This document shows positions 12,276 through 23,700 of a stretch of 64,000 nucleotides of DNA, piece after piece (the stretch's first letter is position 1; every line of letters starts with the position of its first letter). Location: NCBI GenBank assembly GCA_029339195.1, contig JAPTJF010000102.1:90423-154422 (forward strand). Direction: 5' to 3'. A program made the translations under genes and the position numbers. Under the pieces are notes generated by a model. That model was not told the DNA's origin and made no database searches. It saw only the letters and a list, made by a program, of their open reading frames with translations. Source of the stretch: Micractinium sp. NFX-FRZ (Eukaryota; Chlorophyta; Trebouxiophyceae; Chlorellales; Chlorellaceae).

Positions 12276-13430
12276 TCAACCCTTGCCGCCGCCGCTGCCG
12301 CCAGCCCCTGCGTCGCCGTCGTCTGCGCCACGGCGCAGCAGGTCCCATCTGTTGGGGGAGGGAGGAAGGTGCTTGTCTAACAGACAGTAAGAGGGCATGG
12401 GCTGGGAGGCCAACATGAGGCGAGCAAGGGGGAGCAAGGCGGCAGCAATTGACCACCGCTTGGGCCTACCTGTTGAGGTCTGCCACTGCCTCCATCAAGC
12501 TGCCGCCACCGCTGCCGCCGCCCCCTGTCTTCTGCACCTCCACTTGCCGGTGGTCCGACCACGGGTGCTGCGGCAGCAGGGGCAAGAGGGCAGGCGGCGT
12601 GAGGGCACTGCAGGCGACGTGGGCACAGCTTGAGGATGGCGGGGCATGTGAGCACAGCATGAGGGCACATGCGCAAAGGCACCGAGTCATTCCTGCCCTT
12701 CCCCTGCACCCAACGCATATGATTAACAACGGAAACTGCCCAAAGCCACAGTCAATCGCTCACCCACGCCCTGCCCACAGCCACAGCCAACCGCTCAACA
12801 CATCGTGCCGGAGCATCTCCACTCACGTCGCAATTGCACACCCAGGGGCTGTCAAACTGGGCGCAGCCGCAGCCAGGCTTGGCGCAGGCGTGCGTAGCGG
12901 GATTGTGCTCTACGTGCCTGCAGGAGGGACAGGGTGACTAAGCATGAGCGCTCGGCAAGCGCTGCCCTCCCCTTCCCTGACGTTGTGAAGTTGATATCCT
13001 AAGCAAAGAACACACGGCCCGTGCAACGACGTCCTTCTCACTTATGCTTGCAGCGGCAGCGCAGGATCCAGGCACCCTCAGCCACGATGTAGAAGAAGCC
13101 CCGGCAGGCGCACGACTTGCCGCCCTTGCACCTGCACGTGCAGGAGTGCAGGTGGCGCAACAGCAGACAGCGGCGAGAGTGATGGCCCGTGTAAGCTATG
13201 CAGTAATTTGTTGGTGAGGTGCATCTGTAGCGTAGTACCAAAAACAATGCTGCAACAGAACGAGCGATTGGGTGCCCCCAGCGACGCCAAAAAAACCCGA
13301 TGCAACAGGTGCCAGCCAGCAACACGTACCGCCAGCCGTCGGTAGGGCTGTGCTCCTTGTGGCGGTGCCCGCACAGGCAGCGGCTCTCCGATCTGATAGG
13401 GATGCACTCGCGGCTGCAGTGGTTGCAGAC
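12276..13430 (-). CDS. FAM221-like cysteine/histidine-rich protein (5' end unresolved)
   Basis: Exons (minus strand, given left to right): 12276-12348, 12470-12567, 12827-12917, 13042-13131, 13330 to about 13430; phases agree at every junction. The joined protein runs VCNHCSREC, SRCLCGHRHKEH, CKGGKSCACRGFFYIV, WILRCRCKHKHVEH, CAKPGCGCAQF, VCNCDHPWSDH and a Gly-rich tail ending GGGKG. The spaced Cys/His pairs, with CxCxHxHxEH repeated twice and a C-N-C-D...H ending, match the FAM221 family as I recall it. The role of that family is not established; the residues suggest a zinc-binding fold. The acceptor at about 13430 (CTGAAG) is weak. An open frame continues upstream to about 13531, and a first exon with an ATG was not found with confidence. 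The gene is divergent from the CCDC77-like gene. Confidence 0.75.
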
Positions 13431-13888
13431 CTTCAGCAAGGAAGGGGGGAGGTGAAGTGTGGTGGCGGCCCGGCGGGCGGCAGCGAGCAGGCGGCGGCCG
13501 TGGGCGGTAGGACAGGTGGTGCAGCCGGGGGGCAGCTATGCATAAGCGGCGGAGAGCGATTGATTTGTATCCGGCAATCCCACTTCTACAGAAGCTCTGC
13601 TAGAGCACGGGCACAGCGCAACACACACCCAGGCGAGCCGTGTGCTCGGGCCTGCCATCCCCTGGTCGTGTCGCAGTCTGGGGCGGTGCTGGACCTGGAA
13701 GAGTGATCTGAAAGGGCACGATCCGAGAGAAGGCAGTGGAGACAACAAGCGCCGAGCTGGCGCTGACTGCGAAATGCAAGTCGCCCAGCGTTCCGGCTGC
13801 TCCTGCGAGAGTTGAATTCTGCCGTTCCGTTCCTGCGCTTCCATTGGGTCTCCAGACAGCGAGAGCCGGCGCAACAGCTCAAGTAGCT
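13431..13888. promoter_or_regulatory. Divergent region between FAM221-like and CCDC77-like genes
   Basis: It probably holds the promoters of both genes and the missing first exon of the minus-strand gene. Several minus-strand ATG frames exist here (up to about 13930), but none has recognisable content. No clear core promoter motif was seen. Confidence 0.4.
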
Positions 13889-16003
13889 ATGGCCGTCGTC
13901 GAAGGGGGGGAGCTGCTGAATTACTATCAACGCCGCGTGGGTGAGTTACGAAAGCACCAGCAGGCTCAAAGGCAGGCGACGCCCCGCACCTCTGCCACAC
14001 GCGCGCCCCGCCCCCGCCCCTTACAGCTGCCGCCGACACAGAGCGGCAAGACCTGCTGGAGCGGCTGGAGCGCCTGGAGGCCAGCACCACGCCCGCCCAG
14101 GTGTATGCCTTGCAAGCGGAGAACCGCAAGCGCACAGACGAAGTGCGGGAGTTGCAAAAGGTGCGGGTCTGCCCGCCGACGGCGCTGCCGTGGGCAGCGG
14201 GCTCGTGTTGTTCCGCCAGGCCCGCCGTTGCCTTTGTCCCTGTCCTCCTGCGGCAAACCGTCTGCACCCACATCCTCTGCAGGCCCTGAGTGATGCACAT
14301 ACATACCTGTTTGAGGAGCGGGAGCGGCTGCTGGCGCTGCAGGCGGAGTGCGATGCGCTGCGGCTGCAAGAGGTGGAGGACCGTGCCCGCATTCGCCAGC
14401 TGCTGTCCCTGACACGCCCTGTGGAGCAGAAGGTGGTGTACGGCAGCGAAAACGGACCGCAGTCCAGTGCGGTGTTCCCGGGCAGCCGCGACAGCGGCCG
14501 CGGCGGCGCAGGCGGCAGCAGCGCATGCCGCAGCCCGCGGCGCGCGGGCCGCAGCGGCCCCGGTGCTGCAGAGGGGGCGCAACCGCAGCAGGCGCAGCAG
14601 CCGCGGAGCATCCTGCGCACCGTCTACCTGCCTACGGCGCAGAGCGAGGCTCTGTCGCTCAAGTGTGAGGCGCTGGCAGCCCAGCTGGCTGAGCAGAAGC
14701 GGTTTGCTGCCGAGCAGGTGGCGGCGCTGAAGGAAGACCGCGCGATTCGGGAGCGCGACGCGGCGGCCACAGCGACCGCGCTGTCTCGGACAGCAGAGGA
14801 GCTCGCCGAGCGTCTGCGGGGCGCCGAGGAGGCGCTGAGGCGCACCACAAAAGACTACATCCTGTCCAGGCAGCAGCGGGACGCCGCAGAGGAGGCGGCA
14901 GCAGCGGAGCGGGCTGCTGCTGCAGCGGGGCGCGCGGCTGCAGCTGATGCGCTGGAGGCATCGGAGCAGCGGGCGGCGCGCCAGCTGGCAGCGCTGCGGC
15001 AGGAGCTGGAGGAGGAGAGTCGGGCCGCAACACAGGTGAGGCTGGCCATGCAGTCACACCGGGATCAAAATAACTGGCTGCCGGCTGCCTGCCTGCCTGC
15101 CGGCTTGTTGTCATACGCACCCGCACTGCGTCATGCTGCAGTTCCCCTGACTTGAATGCGGGCTGTGTGCTGCCCCTGCCATTTCCTGCAGGCGCTGCAA
15201 GCTGAGCTGGCACAGCGTGGCGAGGAACTGGTGAAGTTTGAGGCGCTGCACCGCCTGATCCGTGCGCAGCTGGAGGGGCGGGTGAACGAGGCAGAGCGGC
15301 GCGCAGCTTCCCTGTCGGCCCGCAACCGCGAGCTGCAGCAGAGGCGGGCGCAAGAGATGGAGGGATGGGCCGCCGACGTGGGGCAGCTTCGCAAGCGCAT
15401 TGCCGCGGTGGACAGGCGGCTGACTCAGCAGTGCCTGCTGGCGCGCCTGCCGGACGACGAGCGCCGAGATGCGGTGCTGGCTCGGCACGGGTGAGTGGGT
15501 GGGAAGGAAGGTTGGCTGGCTAGGTTAGGTTGCAGTGTTCAAGGTGTTCAGCAGCGGTTGCGCGCCTTTTTTAAGGAAAGGCAGGCGGGCATTGCCAGGC
15601 TCCAAGGGGACGGGAGGTGAGCGGGCACCTCCCCCCAACCACCCAACCCCGCCGCCGCGCTATCAAGTCATCCCCTCGCCCTGCTTCGGGCTGGCCCCAC
15701 CTGGGGTGCACTCTGCACTCCCACGCGAGTGCGCCTGCAGTCGAGAGGAGCTGCAAAGCATGAAAGGTGTCTGACCTCACTCACACTCTCCCTCCCGTAC
15801 TGCTCGACAGGCTGGCCCCCAGCTCCAGTGACGCTTACGAGTACGAGTGCGGCCTGGAAGAGCTGCTGGAGGAGCTGCACGGTATCAAGGGGTCGCTGCT
15901 GGGCATGGGGGAGCGGGTGCGGCGGCAGGCAGAGCCGCAGGGCAGCGGTGGGGAGGGCCTGGCGGCTGATGACGGCGGGTGGGAGGAGGCGCATGGGGCG
16001 TGA
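13889..16003 (+). CDS. CCDC77: CCDC77-like coiled-coil protein
   Basis: Five exons: 13889-13940, 14027-14160, 14283-15035, 15192-15490, 15811-16003; 476 residues. The N terminus reads MAVVEGGELLNYYQRRV, then a heptad-rich stretch with ELQKALSDAHTYLFEERE and LQEVEDRARIRQLLSLT. The block ELQ(K)ALSD..YLF.ERE..L..E.D.L...E.ED...I..LL is the conserved N-terminal core of CCDC77, recalled from the animal family. A second long coiled coil (about 230-400, rich in Ala/Glu/Arg) follows, with a C-terminal EYECGLEELLEELHGIK. Animal CCDC77 is reported as a centrosome/ciliary-base protein; its role in an alga is inference. A Gly/Ala-rich linker (about 175-210) is lineage-specific. Start chosen as the first ATG that leads into LNYY and a perfect GTGAGT donor. 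Confidence 0.8.
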
Positions 16004-16379
16004 GCGGCAGCCAAGACAGGTTTATGATTAGTGCGTTCCTGTACGTGTGCACAGGCTGCTATGTCCACTACACCTGTTTCTGTCCTCTGCCATTGTTTCC
16101 ACGAGAATGCAAGATACAGCTTTTCAAAGTTGGAGTCCTTCCCATCTCAGCCTCTGACCGGTCTGGGCATTGATTCACAAACAGCATGAGTGCACATGTA
16201 GCCAACCGAGTCAGAGAAAGTGCACAGTGGGGACACATGCTGAAAGACCACAGGGTCAGGCTCCCCTTGGCTGGGAACAGTGGCGTCTCTAGGCCAGGCC
16301 AGGCCGGCATGTAGTCCAGGCAGTGTGTTGCCCCCTCAGGCCCCTCGGGCCCTGCCAAGCTGCCTGTGTGCTGCCAGGC
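16004..16379. other. Convergent intergenic region CCDC77-like / VPS36
   Basis: The 376 bp hold the 3' UTRs of two convergent genes. There is an AT-richer part around 16100-16220. No gene or clear polyadenylation motif was seen. Confidence 0.5.
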
Positions 16380-19300
16380 TCAGGCTGCCGCCGAGCTGGC
16401 TGCAAAATCGGGGAAGAAGTTTCTGAAGTAGCGCAGGCCCTCCGAGGAGTCGTCCCGGCACACCACGCCGTGGGCCTCCGCCATGCGCAGGTGTTCCCCA
16501 GCAATGGCCAGCGGCACCGCTAGGCTGACAGCCACCTCCAGGCGCGTGATGGAGGGCCCCAGTGTGGCCAGCAGAGCGGCTTCGGCTGTGCCCGCTGCCG
16601 TGGCCGCTGCGGTGGTGGCGGCGGGGGCCTGCGGCGGCGCTGCTGCTGCTGCTGAGCTGGCACCTGCTGTGCTGGCAGGCTGTGGGGCCACCAGCTGGGC
16701 GATGCGCCGGCAGATGGCCTCATCGCTGTGACTCGCTGACTGGATGACTTTGACGCCTGACGCAAACTCGCGCAGCGCGTAGGGCGCCCGGATCTGCAGC
16801 ATGGCCACGAGAGGAGGGCAGGGGAGGGCGCGGAAGGTTTGCGGAGAAGCCGAGTTGCAAGGAGAGCTGCGATGCAGTGCGGGGGTGGCTGGATCTGCAG
16901 CAGCATTAGAAGAAAAAGAGGGGGAATCCCAGCAGGATGATGGGGGGAGGGTTGCAAGCCAGCACAGCACAGCACAGCACAGCACAGCACAGCAACCTGT
17001 GCTCCTAGCTTGACAGGGGTGGCAAGGTGATACGGTGAGTGGGTTCGGCACAGCGCAGCACAGCGCAGCGCAGCGCAGCAGGCCCACCTGTGGGAAGAGC
17101 TTGATTGCGGCGGCCAAATCGTCCGGTGACACAAGCTCGGTGCCGCGTGCACGGTTGTAGAGACAGTACACGTCTGGCAGCGGCATCATGCCGCCGGCAC
17201 GCTCCATGGGAGCCACCAGGAAGTCGGCCAGCTGGCGGGGTGGAAAGCGTTCAAGGGTGTGTTGAGGGTGTGAGTATTATGGGGGGTGTGAGCGGTGAAG
17301 GAAGGGGCGCAGTGCATGAGGTGGGAGCAGGCCAGAGCAGGGCAGGGCAAAGGCACTGGGGGAGGGAGGGCGCGCCGGCTTGGAGCGGGCGGCACTCGTG
17401 CAGGCGGCTCGTCGCCAGCTGTCGCTGGCATTGCGCACCCAGCAGCCAAACATCGGCCCCTCCACCCATCCAGTGCCGCCCACGCACACACAGCAGGACC
17501 TTCCAGAGCTCAATAGTGTGCCGCCGTAAGCCCAAAGCCCTCTCCAGTGCTGTGTAGAAACCCACCTGCCGCGCGAGCTCTTGGAAGTAGAGCGACCCTG
17601 CCGTGTCCCGCGTGACGGGGCTCACAATGCCCAGCTCCACCAGGCCCAGCGCTGTCTCAGCATCCAGCTCCTCCTCTCCCTCAGACGATGGGGCGCCGCC
17701 TGCGGGGGCAGGTGAGTGGGGGTGGGGTAGGGGGGTGGCGGGGGAGTGCAACTAACAGCTCAGGCAGGCGTAAAAACCGACTGCCCGCGTCGCCGAACTG
17801 AAACCACCTCAAGAGCCACCGCGGCATGCCGCCACACACCCTCGAAAACACGCCCCCCCGGGCAGCCCCAGCAGTGCACGATGCAGGGCAATCGTACCAT
17901 CGCGGCGTGCCGCCACTCGCTCCCGGAAGTACTGTGCCAGAGCCACCATCTCCTCTGCTTTCTTCATGAGCTGGCTGAGGTCGCTGAACGCTTGGTCCAT
18001 GGTGCTGCGGGCGGGGGGAAAGCGACAACCGGGGGAAGGGGGGAAGGATGAATCAACGGGGGGTAGCCTGGGATAGAAGACGGCTCAAAGAGGTGTCAAG
18101 ACAGGTCGCAAAGGAGGCGGCAGAGTGGCGGCAGTACAGTAGTGGGGCCAGGAGAGGCTCGGGCGCATGCCCCGGGGGGGAGAAGACGTGCAGCAATATG
18201 CCTGCCCTGCCAATGGTGGCCATGTGCCCGCATGCACGCCCCCCAGGCAGGGAGCGCCCGGCGGTGGCCTGTGTGAGCCCAGTGAGCACCAGGCTTGCAC
18301 GCAGGGTGGATGTTCTGGCACAGGCTGAGATGCATTGTACGTATGCTGTGCCAGCGCGCTTGGCGCACACCTCAAGTAACACAAACACACCAATTGCACA
18401 CACACCACCTCAAGGCATGTTGCACACGCAGCACCTCACCTCCCAGTGGCATCCACTTGATCCTGCACCCGCTGCAGGATGGCAGTCACTCCGCCACCTC
18501 TGAGCGGCCCCGCCTGCAGAGACACTGGTGTGCTGCCCGACCCGGCAAGCGTCCCGCTGCCTCGAGCGTCCAAGTCGCTCCCTGGGTGCTGCCGGGGCCG
18601 GTGCTGCGCCTGCTGCGATGACTGGTGCTGCTGCTGCTGCTGCTGCAGCCCCGCAAGCAGCGGGTTTGCAAAGCTTGCGCCGTCAGCAGGAGGCGGGGCG
18701 CGGCCCGGCCCGGAGCCGCCGCCGCCGCCGCCGCTGCTGTGCTGCGCTGCGCTGCTTCTGCTGCTGCTGCTGCTGCCACCACCGCCTGCACTGCTGCCTT
18801 CCATGTAGGCACTGGGTTGGTCCAGCACAGGAGAGCCCTCGTGATCCAAAAGCCACTCCACAGCCTGCTGCACGCCTGCGGCATGAGCAGAGGGCAGCAG
18901 GCTCTGGGGAGATGAAGGCAAAGCCTGTTTGTGTGTGTGCCCCTTGCAAGGATTGCAAGGCCGGCTGGCTGGATGGGAGGGCAGGGCGGGTGCTGTGTGC
19001 ACACAACACACAAGCTTGTGCGCTCGGCGCGGCTCCATACAGGCACGGCTGCCTTGAACACCCATTGCCGGCCCCTCTCGCTGCAACCTCTCGCCTGCAC
19101 TCCCTCCAATGCTGCGCTCCCTCCAATCTATACTACCCACACACCTGCGTTGCGTGTCGCCACCACAGCGTTCACAGCATGCAGCCGTGGGTAACCGATC
19201 ACGCACAAGCCCTCCACGATGGCCCATTCAGGCTGCAAGCCTGCCGCCGCCTGCTGCCGCTCGCCAGACGGCCGCGGCCCCACGCGGCCAGCCACCACGC

Positions 19301-20443
19301 CCCCCGCTAACGGAGACATCGCAGGCACCGGGTGCAGCTGCTGCAGCATGCTCGGGGGCATGGCTGCCCAGGCCCGCCGCTCTAGAGCCGCCGTGAGCTG
19401 CGAGTGCAGCATCTCCGGGCTGCGCCCGCGGCAGACAATCTTGAGCGCCGCGACGCACGCCACGCTGCGCGGATCTGCAGCAGGAGTGAAGTGGAGCGGG
19501 CACGGCAATGTTGGCAGGCAGGGGAGTCAGTAAGCAGCGGATGAATGGATGGGAGCAAGCTCGCAGCGCGGCCGCTGCCAGAAGGTACGCTGGCGCACCC
19601 ACTCCAGATGTGCTGAGTGGGTTCAGCACAGCACACGCGGCAGCCAAGCCCTGCGCGGACCCTGCAGCATCTTTCTGCCCAAAGGGCCGCTCATCGGCTA
19701 CGCCAGCCAGCCGCATGACCATCCCTTGCCTTCCTTGCAATGGAGCCCTGCCACCCCTTCCAGAGGCTCACGTCCGCTGCCTGGCCCCACCTTCTCAACA
19801 CTTCTGCTGCTGCCTCCACCTGCTGTTGGAAAATTGCTCACCGGGCGTGGGATAGCTAGCGCCATCCACCCGTACCGCCAGCTTGATTCTTGCAGGCTTG
19901 ATCAGCCTGCCCGGCCTGTGCTCCGCATCTGACACTGCCGGCAGCGGCACGTGGCAGGGCACCCCCATGGCGGCAGCGGTGGCGGCGGCGGCGGAGTGCC
20001 CAGGCGGGGCTGCTGAGCTGGCAGCGGCAGAGACCCATATCAGCCGGTAGTTGGTCAGGATGATGTGCCCGTCCTGCTAGCAGGCGCACGCATGTGGGTT
20101 TTGTTTGCAAACCAGCGTGGCACGGCAGGCAGAGCGAGCAGCGGGCTGCCGTCGGGCTAAGAGCACTGCCAGCACCCCTCTCCAGGCACGCACCCTGTAT
20201 TCGTCAGAAGGGGTGTCATCCACCCCGCCGCCGGCGCTGTAGAACATCAAGTCCACCTGCGGTGGGCAGGCAGGGCAGCGAAGCTGTCGTGTGCTTCTGC
20301 GGGACAAGCGCACGGGAGGGCGTCCGCCGCCGCCGGCAGCACCGCCGGCAACCCACCTTGTCTAGCATCCCGCGCTCAACCTCGCCGTGCAGCAGCACCG
20401 GACGCCCCGAGGGCGTGAGCTCCGTCCTAAAGAGCTTAATCAT
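16380..20443 (-). CDS. VPS36: ESCRT-II subunit VPS36 with an inserted UBA domain
   Basis: Subunit of ESCRT-II, which sorts ubiquitinated membrane proteins into multivesicular bodies. Exons on the minus strand: 20357-20443, 20194-20256, 19842-20073, 19145-19474, 18440-18875, 17898-18004, 17566-17699, 17088-17231, 16380-16793; 648 residues, against about 390-440 in animals and plants. GLUE domain (about 1-200): SGRPVLLHGEVE, DGHIILTNYRLIW, DPRSVACVAALKIVCRG. UBA (about 208-252): VEGLCVIGYPRLHAVNAVV, then QQAVEWLLDHEGSP, split by an intron. A Gly/Ser/Gln linker follows. Winged-helix part (383-648): MDQAFSDLSQLMKKAEEMV, GIVSPVTRDTAGSLYFQELA, LADFLVAPMERAGGMM, VYCLYNRARGTELVSPDDL, FASGVKVIQSASHSDE, GVVCRDDSSEGLRYFRNFF. 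Start: first ATG of the exon leading into the GLUE block. Confidence 0.94.
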
Positions 20444-20742
20444 CGAGAAGCGGCGGCCAAACACAGGGTTGTGATCACCGGTGGTCCCGCCCCAGCCACG
20501 CTGGGCGCGTACCCAGTTTTGTGCCGGCTAATGATCAACGTTGCGTTGAACGGAAGGGCATTCTGCATCCTGCTGTGTCGTGCTGTGCTGCTGTCACCTT
20601 GACCGCCGTGGTGGCCCTTGTTTGGCATCCATCGGTCAATTCAGCCATTTTCAAGCCCAATTGATCGGGCCGTTCTGCTGGGTGAGCCGCCGAGACCAGG
20701 CGCCCTCCGGCCCGAGACGAGCTCGCCAACAGCCGGCCCAGA
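20444..20742. promoter_or_regulatory. Divergent promoter region VPS36 / polytopic membrane protein
   Basis: The 299 bp lie between two divergent ATGs and must contain both promoters and 5' UTRs. No TATA-like box is evident. Confidence 0.5.
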
Positions 20743-23700
20743 ATGACCGCGGGCAACCGCCCGAACTCGCGTGGCGGGGCGCGCATTCACCCCGACGGTG
20801 GCAGCCCCCCGCCCGAGGATGTGCGGCCCAGCGCCAGCAGCGCCGACCACACCGCCGCCGTGCTGCTGCGCGCGCGCTCGGTGCGCCGTCCCAACGGCGA
20901 GTACGCCACCGCCAAGGAGCGCGCGGCCCAGGAGGAGGCTGCCAAGCGGCTGAACGTGCCGGCCGAGGAGCACGCGGCGTGGCTGGCAGACCGCGTGGAG
21001 TTTGAGGGGCGCGAGAGCGCGGCCGGTCTGTTCCGCCTCTACGGCAGGATGCTCATCCCCGTGTGCTGGCTCTCCGCCCTCTTCTTCGCCGTCTTTGCTG
21101 CCCTGTCTTGGGCCATCCCCAACATCATCTGCAACGAGGTGGCCAAGGAAAACTCGGTGGGTGGGTGGGTGGGTGGGTGGGTGGGAGGGCAACTTGGTTG
21201 GGGTGCAGGCATGTGCTGCTCGCGGGGCTGGTGGGTGGGTGGGAGGGCAACTTGGTTGGGGTGCAGGCGTGTGCTGTTGCGGGGCTGGTGGGTGGTTGGC
21301 AGTTGGACCGAGGCAGGCGTTGCGCCCCGCCAGATGGGCAGGTGTGTGCACCGCAGTGCGGACTGTTGGATGCCGACAGCATGCAAATGCTCACCCACAA
21401 TCAAGTTGCTGTGTGCATCCCAACCAACCCCCACCCTCCCGCAGCTGCCACAAGGCATGGCTTGCCAGCCCACCTGCGCACACATGCACACACGCTCCTA
21501 ACACCCACCCGCCCCTCTCCTGCCGCCCGGCAGGCCGCCTCCTTTGGCATCGCAGAGTGCGTGTGGAATGACATGCGTCAGGCGGGCCCCTTCAAGAGGC
21601 GCATCGGCGCCAGCGTGTGGTGGCTTCTCTACTGGTCCGTCTACAACTCCTGGGTGTCCGTCTTCCCCATCTGGGTGTGCTGGATCATGTTCAGTAAGTG
21701 GGAGTGGGGCAGGGTGGGGCAGGGCAGGGCAGGGCAGGTGTCGAGTTGCTGCCGAACACACACACACACACACACACACACACTGTAGGCCAGCGAGCAG
21801 GAGCAGCTGCGACACGGGTGCAGCATCACGGCTGGGGCCAACCTGAGCGCACTGATTGAGGAGGGGTTGCCTCAATGCTGGCCTGCTGTGGAAGGCGAGC
21901 TTCCCGCCTGCCCGCCTGGCCGGAGCGCGCGCCACACCCTGCTGCTCTCTCCGCGCTGCTGCACGGCAAGTCCTGCGACTGAATGCACCCGTCTTTCCCA
22001 TTGGCTGCTGCCCCCTGTGCCTCATCTGCAGGCAAGGCCTTCATTCGCCTTGACTACATCCATGCCCTGTACCCCATTCTTGGACCAATTGTGATGACTG
22101 CGGTGGGCAACGGCGCATTCGGCATCCCAATCAACCACTACGGCCTCCTGCTCACCGCCATGTGTGAGTGCGGGCAGGCATGTGGCGCAGCGGTGGCGGG
22201 CCTGGGGAGTTGTGGGGACGGGCATGGCGGTGGTGCCGCCCCGGGACCAACGGGCAGCGCAGCCAGCAGGCCAGGCCGGGAGCAGGAGCGTGGCCGGGAG
22301 AGGGTGGCGCCACGTGCTATCGTGACTCAGCTCGTGCTGCAAACCTATGCTGTCGCCTGTGGCCTGCCTGCCATCACCCTCACCCCCTTGCTCTCTTCCC
22401 CACCCGCCGCCCATGCCCCATGCAGTCATGTTTGGCGTGTACACAATCACTCTCGTCTCCAACGTCGTGCGCCGCTACACCGGCAACTACGCCGTCGGGA
22501 GCCGCTACTGGCTGTTCTTCCTTGTCGGAGGCTTTGTCGTGACCATCTACAAGTTCATCATGCCCATGTGAGCCTGGGGGTGACGTGTATTGGTGGACAC
22601 GTCACGTGTGTGTGTTGGCACGTTAGCCTGACAGTGACATGCTTTCATGGGTATGTCTTGGATGTGTGGTCATGCCACGTGTGGGTGCCATGTGCGGCGG
22701 CCTCTTGGGGGCAGGCTGGTGTGTGGGGGGGTTATCTTAGTTCCCCCATGCCTTCATGAGCCTCTCTACCTCCCATGCACACTGCACACTGCCTCTGTTG
22801 GTTGGCTGCCGGCTGCCCGCTTTCTGGCTGCGGTGCCCTGCAGCATGCTGCACCAGGACATGCCTTTGGCCCCCCTCCTCGAACCCCTTCCCATCAACCC
22901 GCCCGCAGCAGTTCTGTGTGCACTTCTGCGTCAGCCTCATGCATGCACTTGTGCTGGCCACCGCTTGCTGGTCATCGCTGGTTCCCTGAGGCTTGCAGCC
23001 TGGACCCCAGCCACCGACATGCCCGCTACCTCAAATTCATTAAAAAAAAAATGTTTTCCATGCTATGCCCCCGCAGGATGATCACTGCCCGCTCCAGCGA
23101 AGCCATGGGCGGCCTGGGCCTCGCATTCGTGCGTGTGATCGTCCACCCCTTCATCTGGACAATCGTCATGATGTGGTTCCGCTTCATCATGCGCAACATT
23201 GGTGTGTGGGCAGGGTGGACGGATTGGGGTGTGGCGGCAGCACTGGGCATGCAAACCCGCTGACTGGTCATTCATTTCGACGTGTTCTTGCTTGTGATGT
23301 GTACATCCCCTTTTGTGGGACGTGACATGCTTTGAAGTCGAGACTAGACTGGCATGCATGCATGCACGCGCACTCAGTGCGCCGACTGCCTGGTGCCCTC
23401 GCTCCTGCCGTTGCACCGCGTCTCCGCTGCCTGGCATGGCGTGGCACCCCTGCTTCCCTGTGTGCCAATTGCCTTACAGTGGAAGTAAGCAGAGCAAGTA
23501 AATTGCACTGCTCTGCAGGCCATGTGCCCGACTTGAGCGACATCATGTTCTTCTGCTGGCCCTTGCTCTACTCCTGCTGCTACGGCCGCTTCCTGCTGCT
23601 CCAGGCAAGCTCAGCAGCGGTAGCGGCAGCAGCAGCGGCAGCGGCAGCAGCAGTGGCGGCAGTGGCGGCGCAGCGACGCCTGCAACGGTGTCTTGGGCAG

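Noticed and set aside
18436..19227. Possible independent small UBA protein on the minus strand
   Set aside because: The UBA halves lie in two exons whose phases join exactly with the GLUE exon before and the VPS36 linker behind, so a domain within VPS36 is the simpler reading.
20441..20464. Earlier start of VPS36 at 20464
   Set aside because: That codon is GTG; the first ATG in frame (20441-20443) gives a 29-codon first exon with correct phase.
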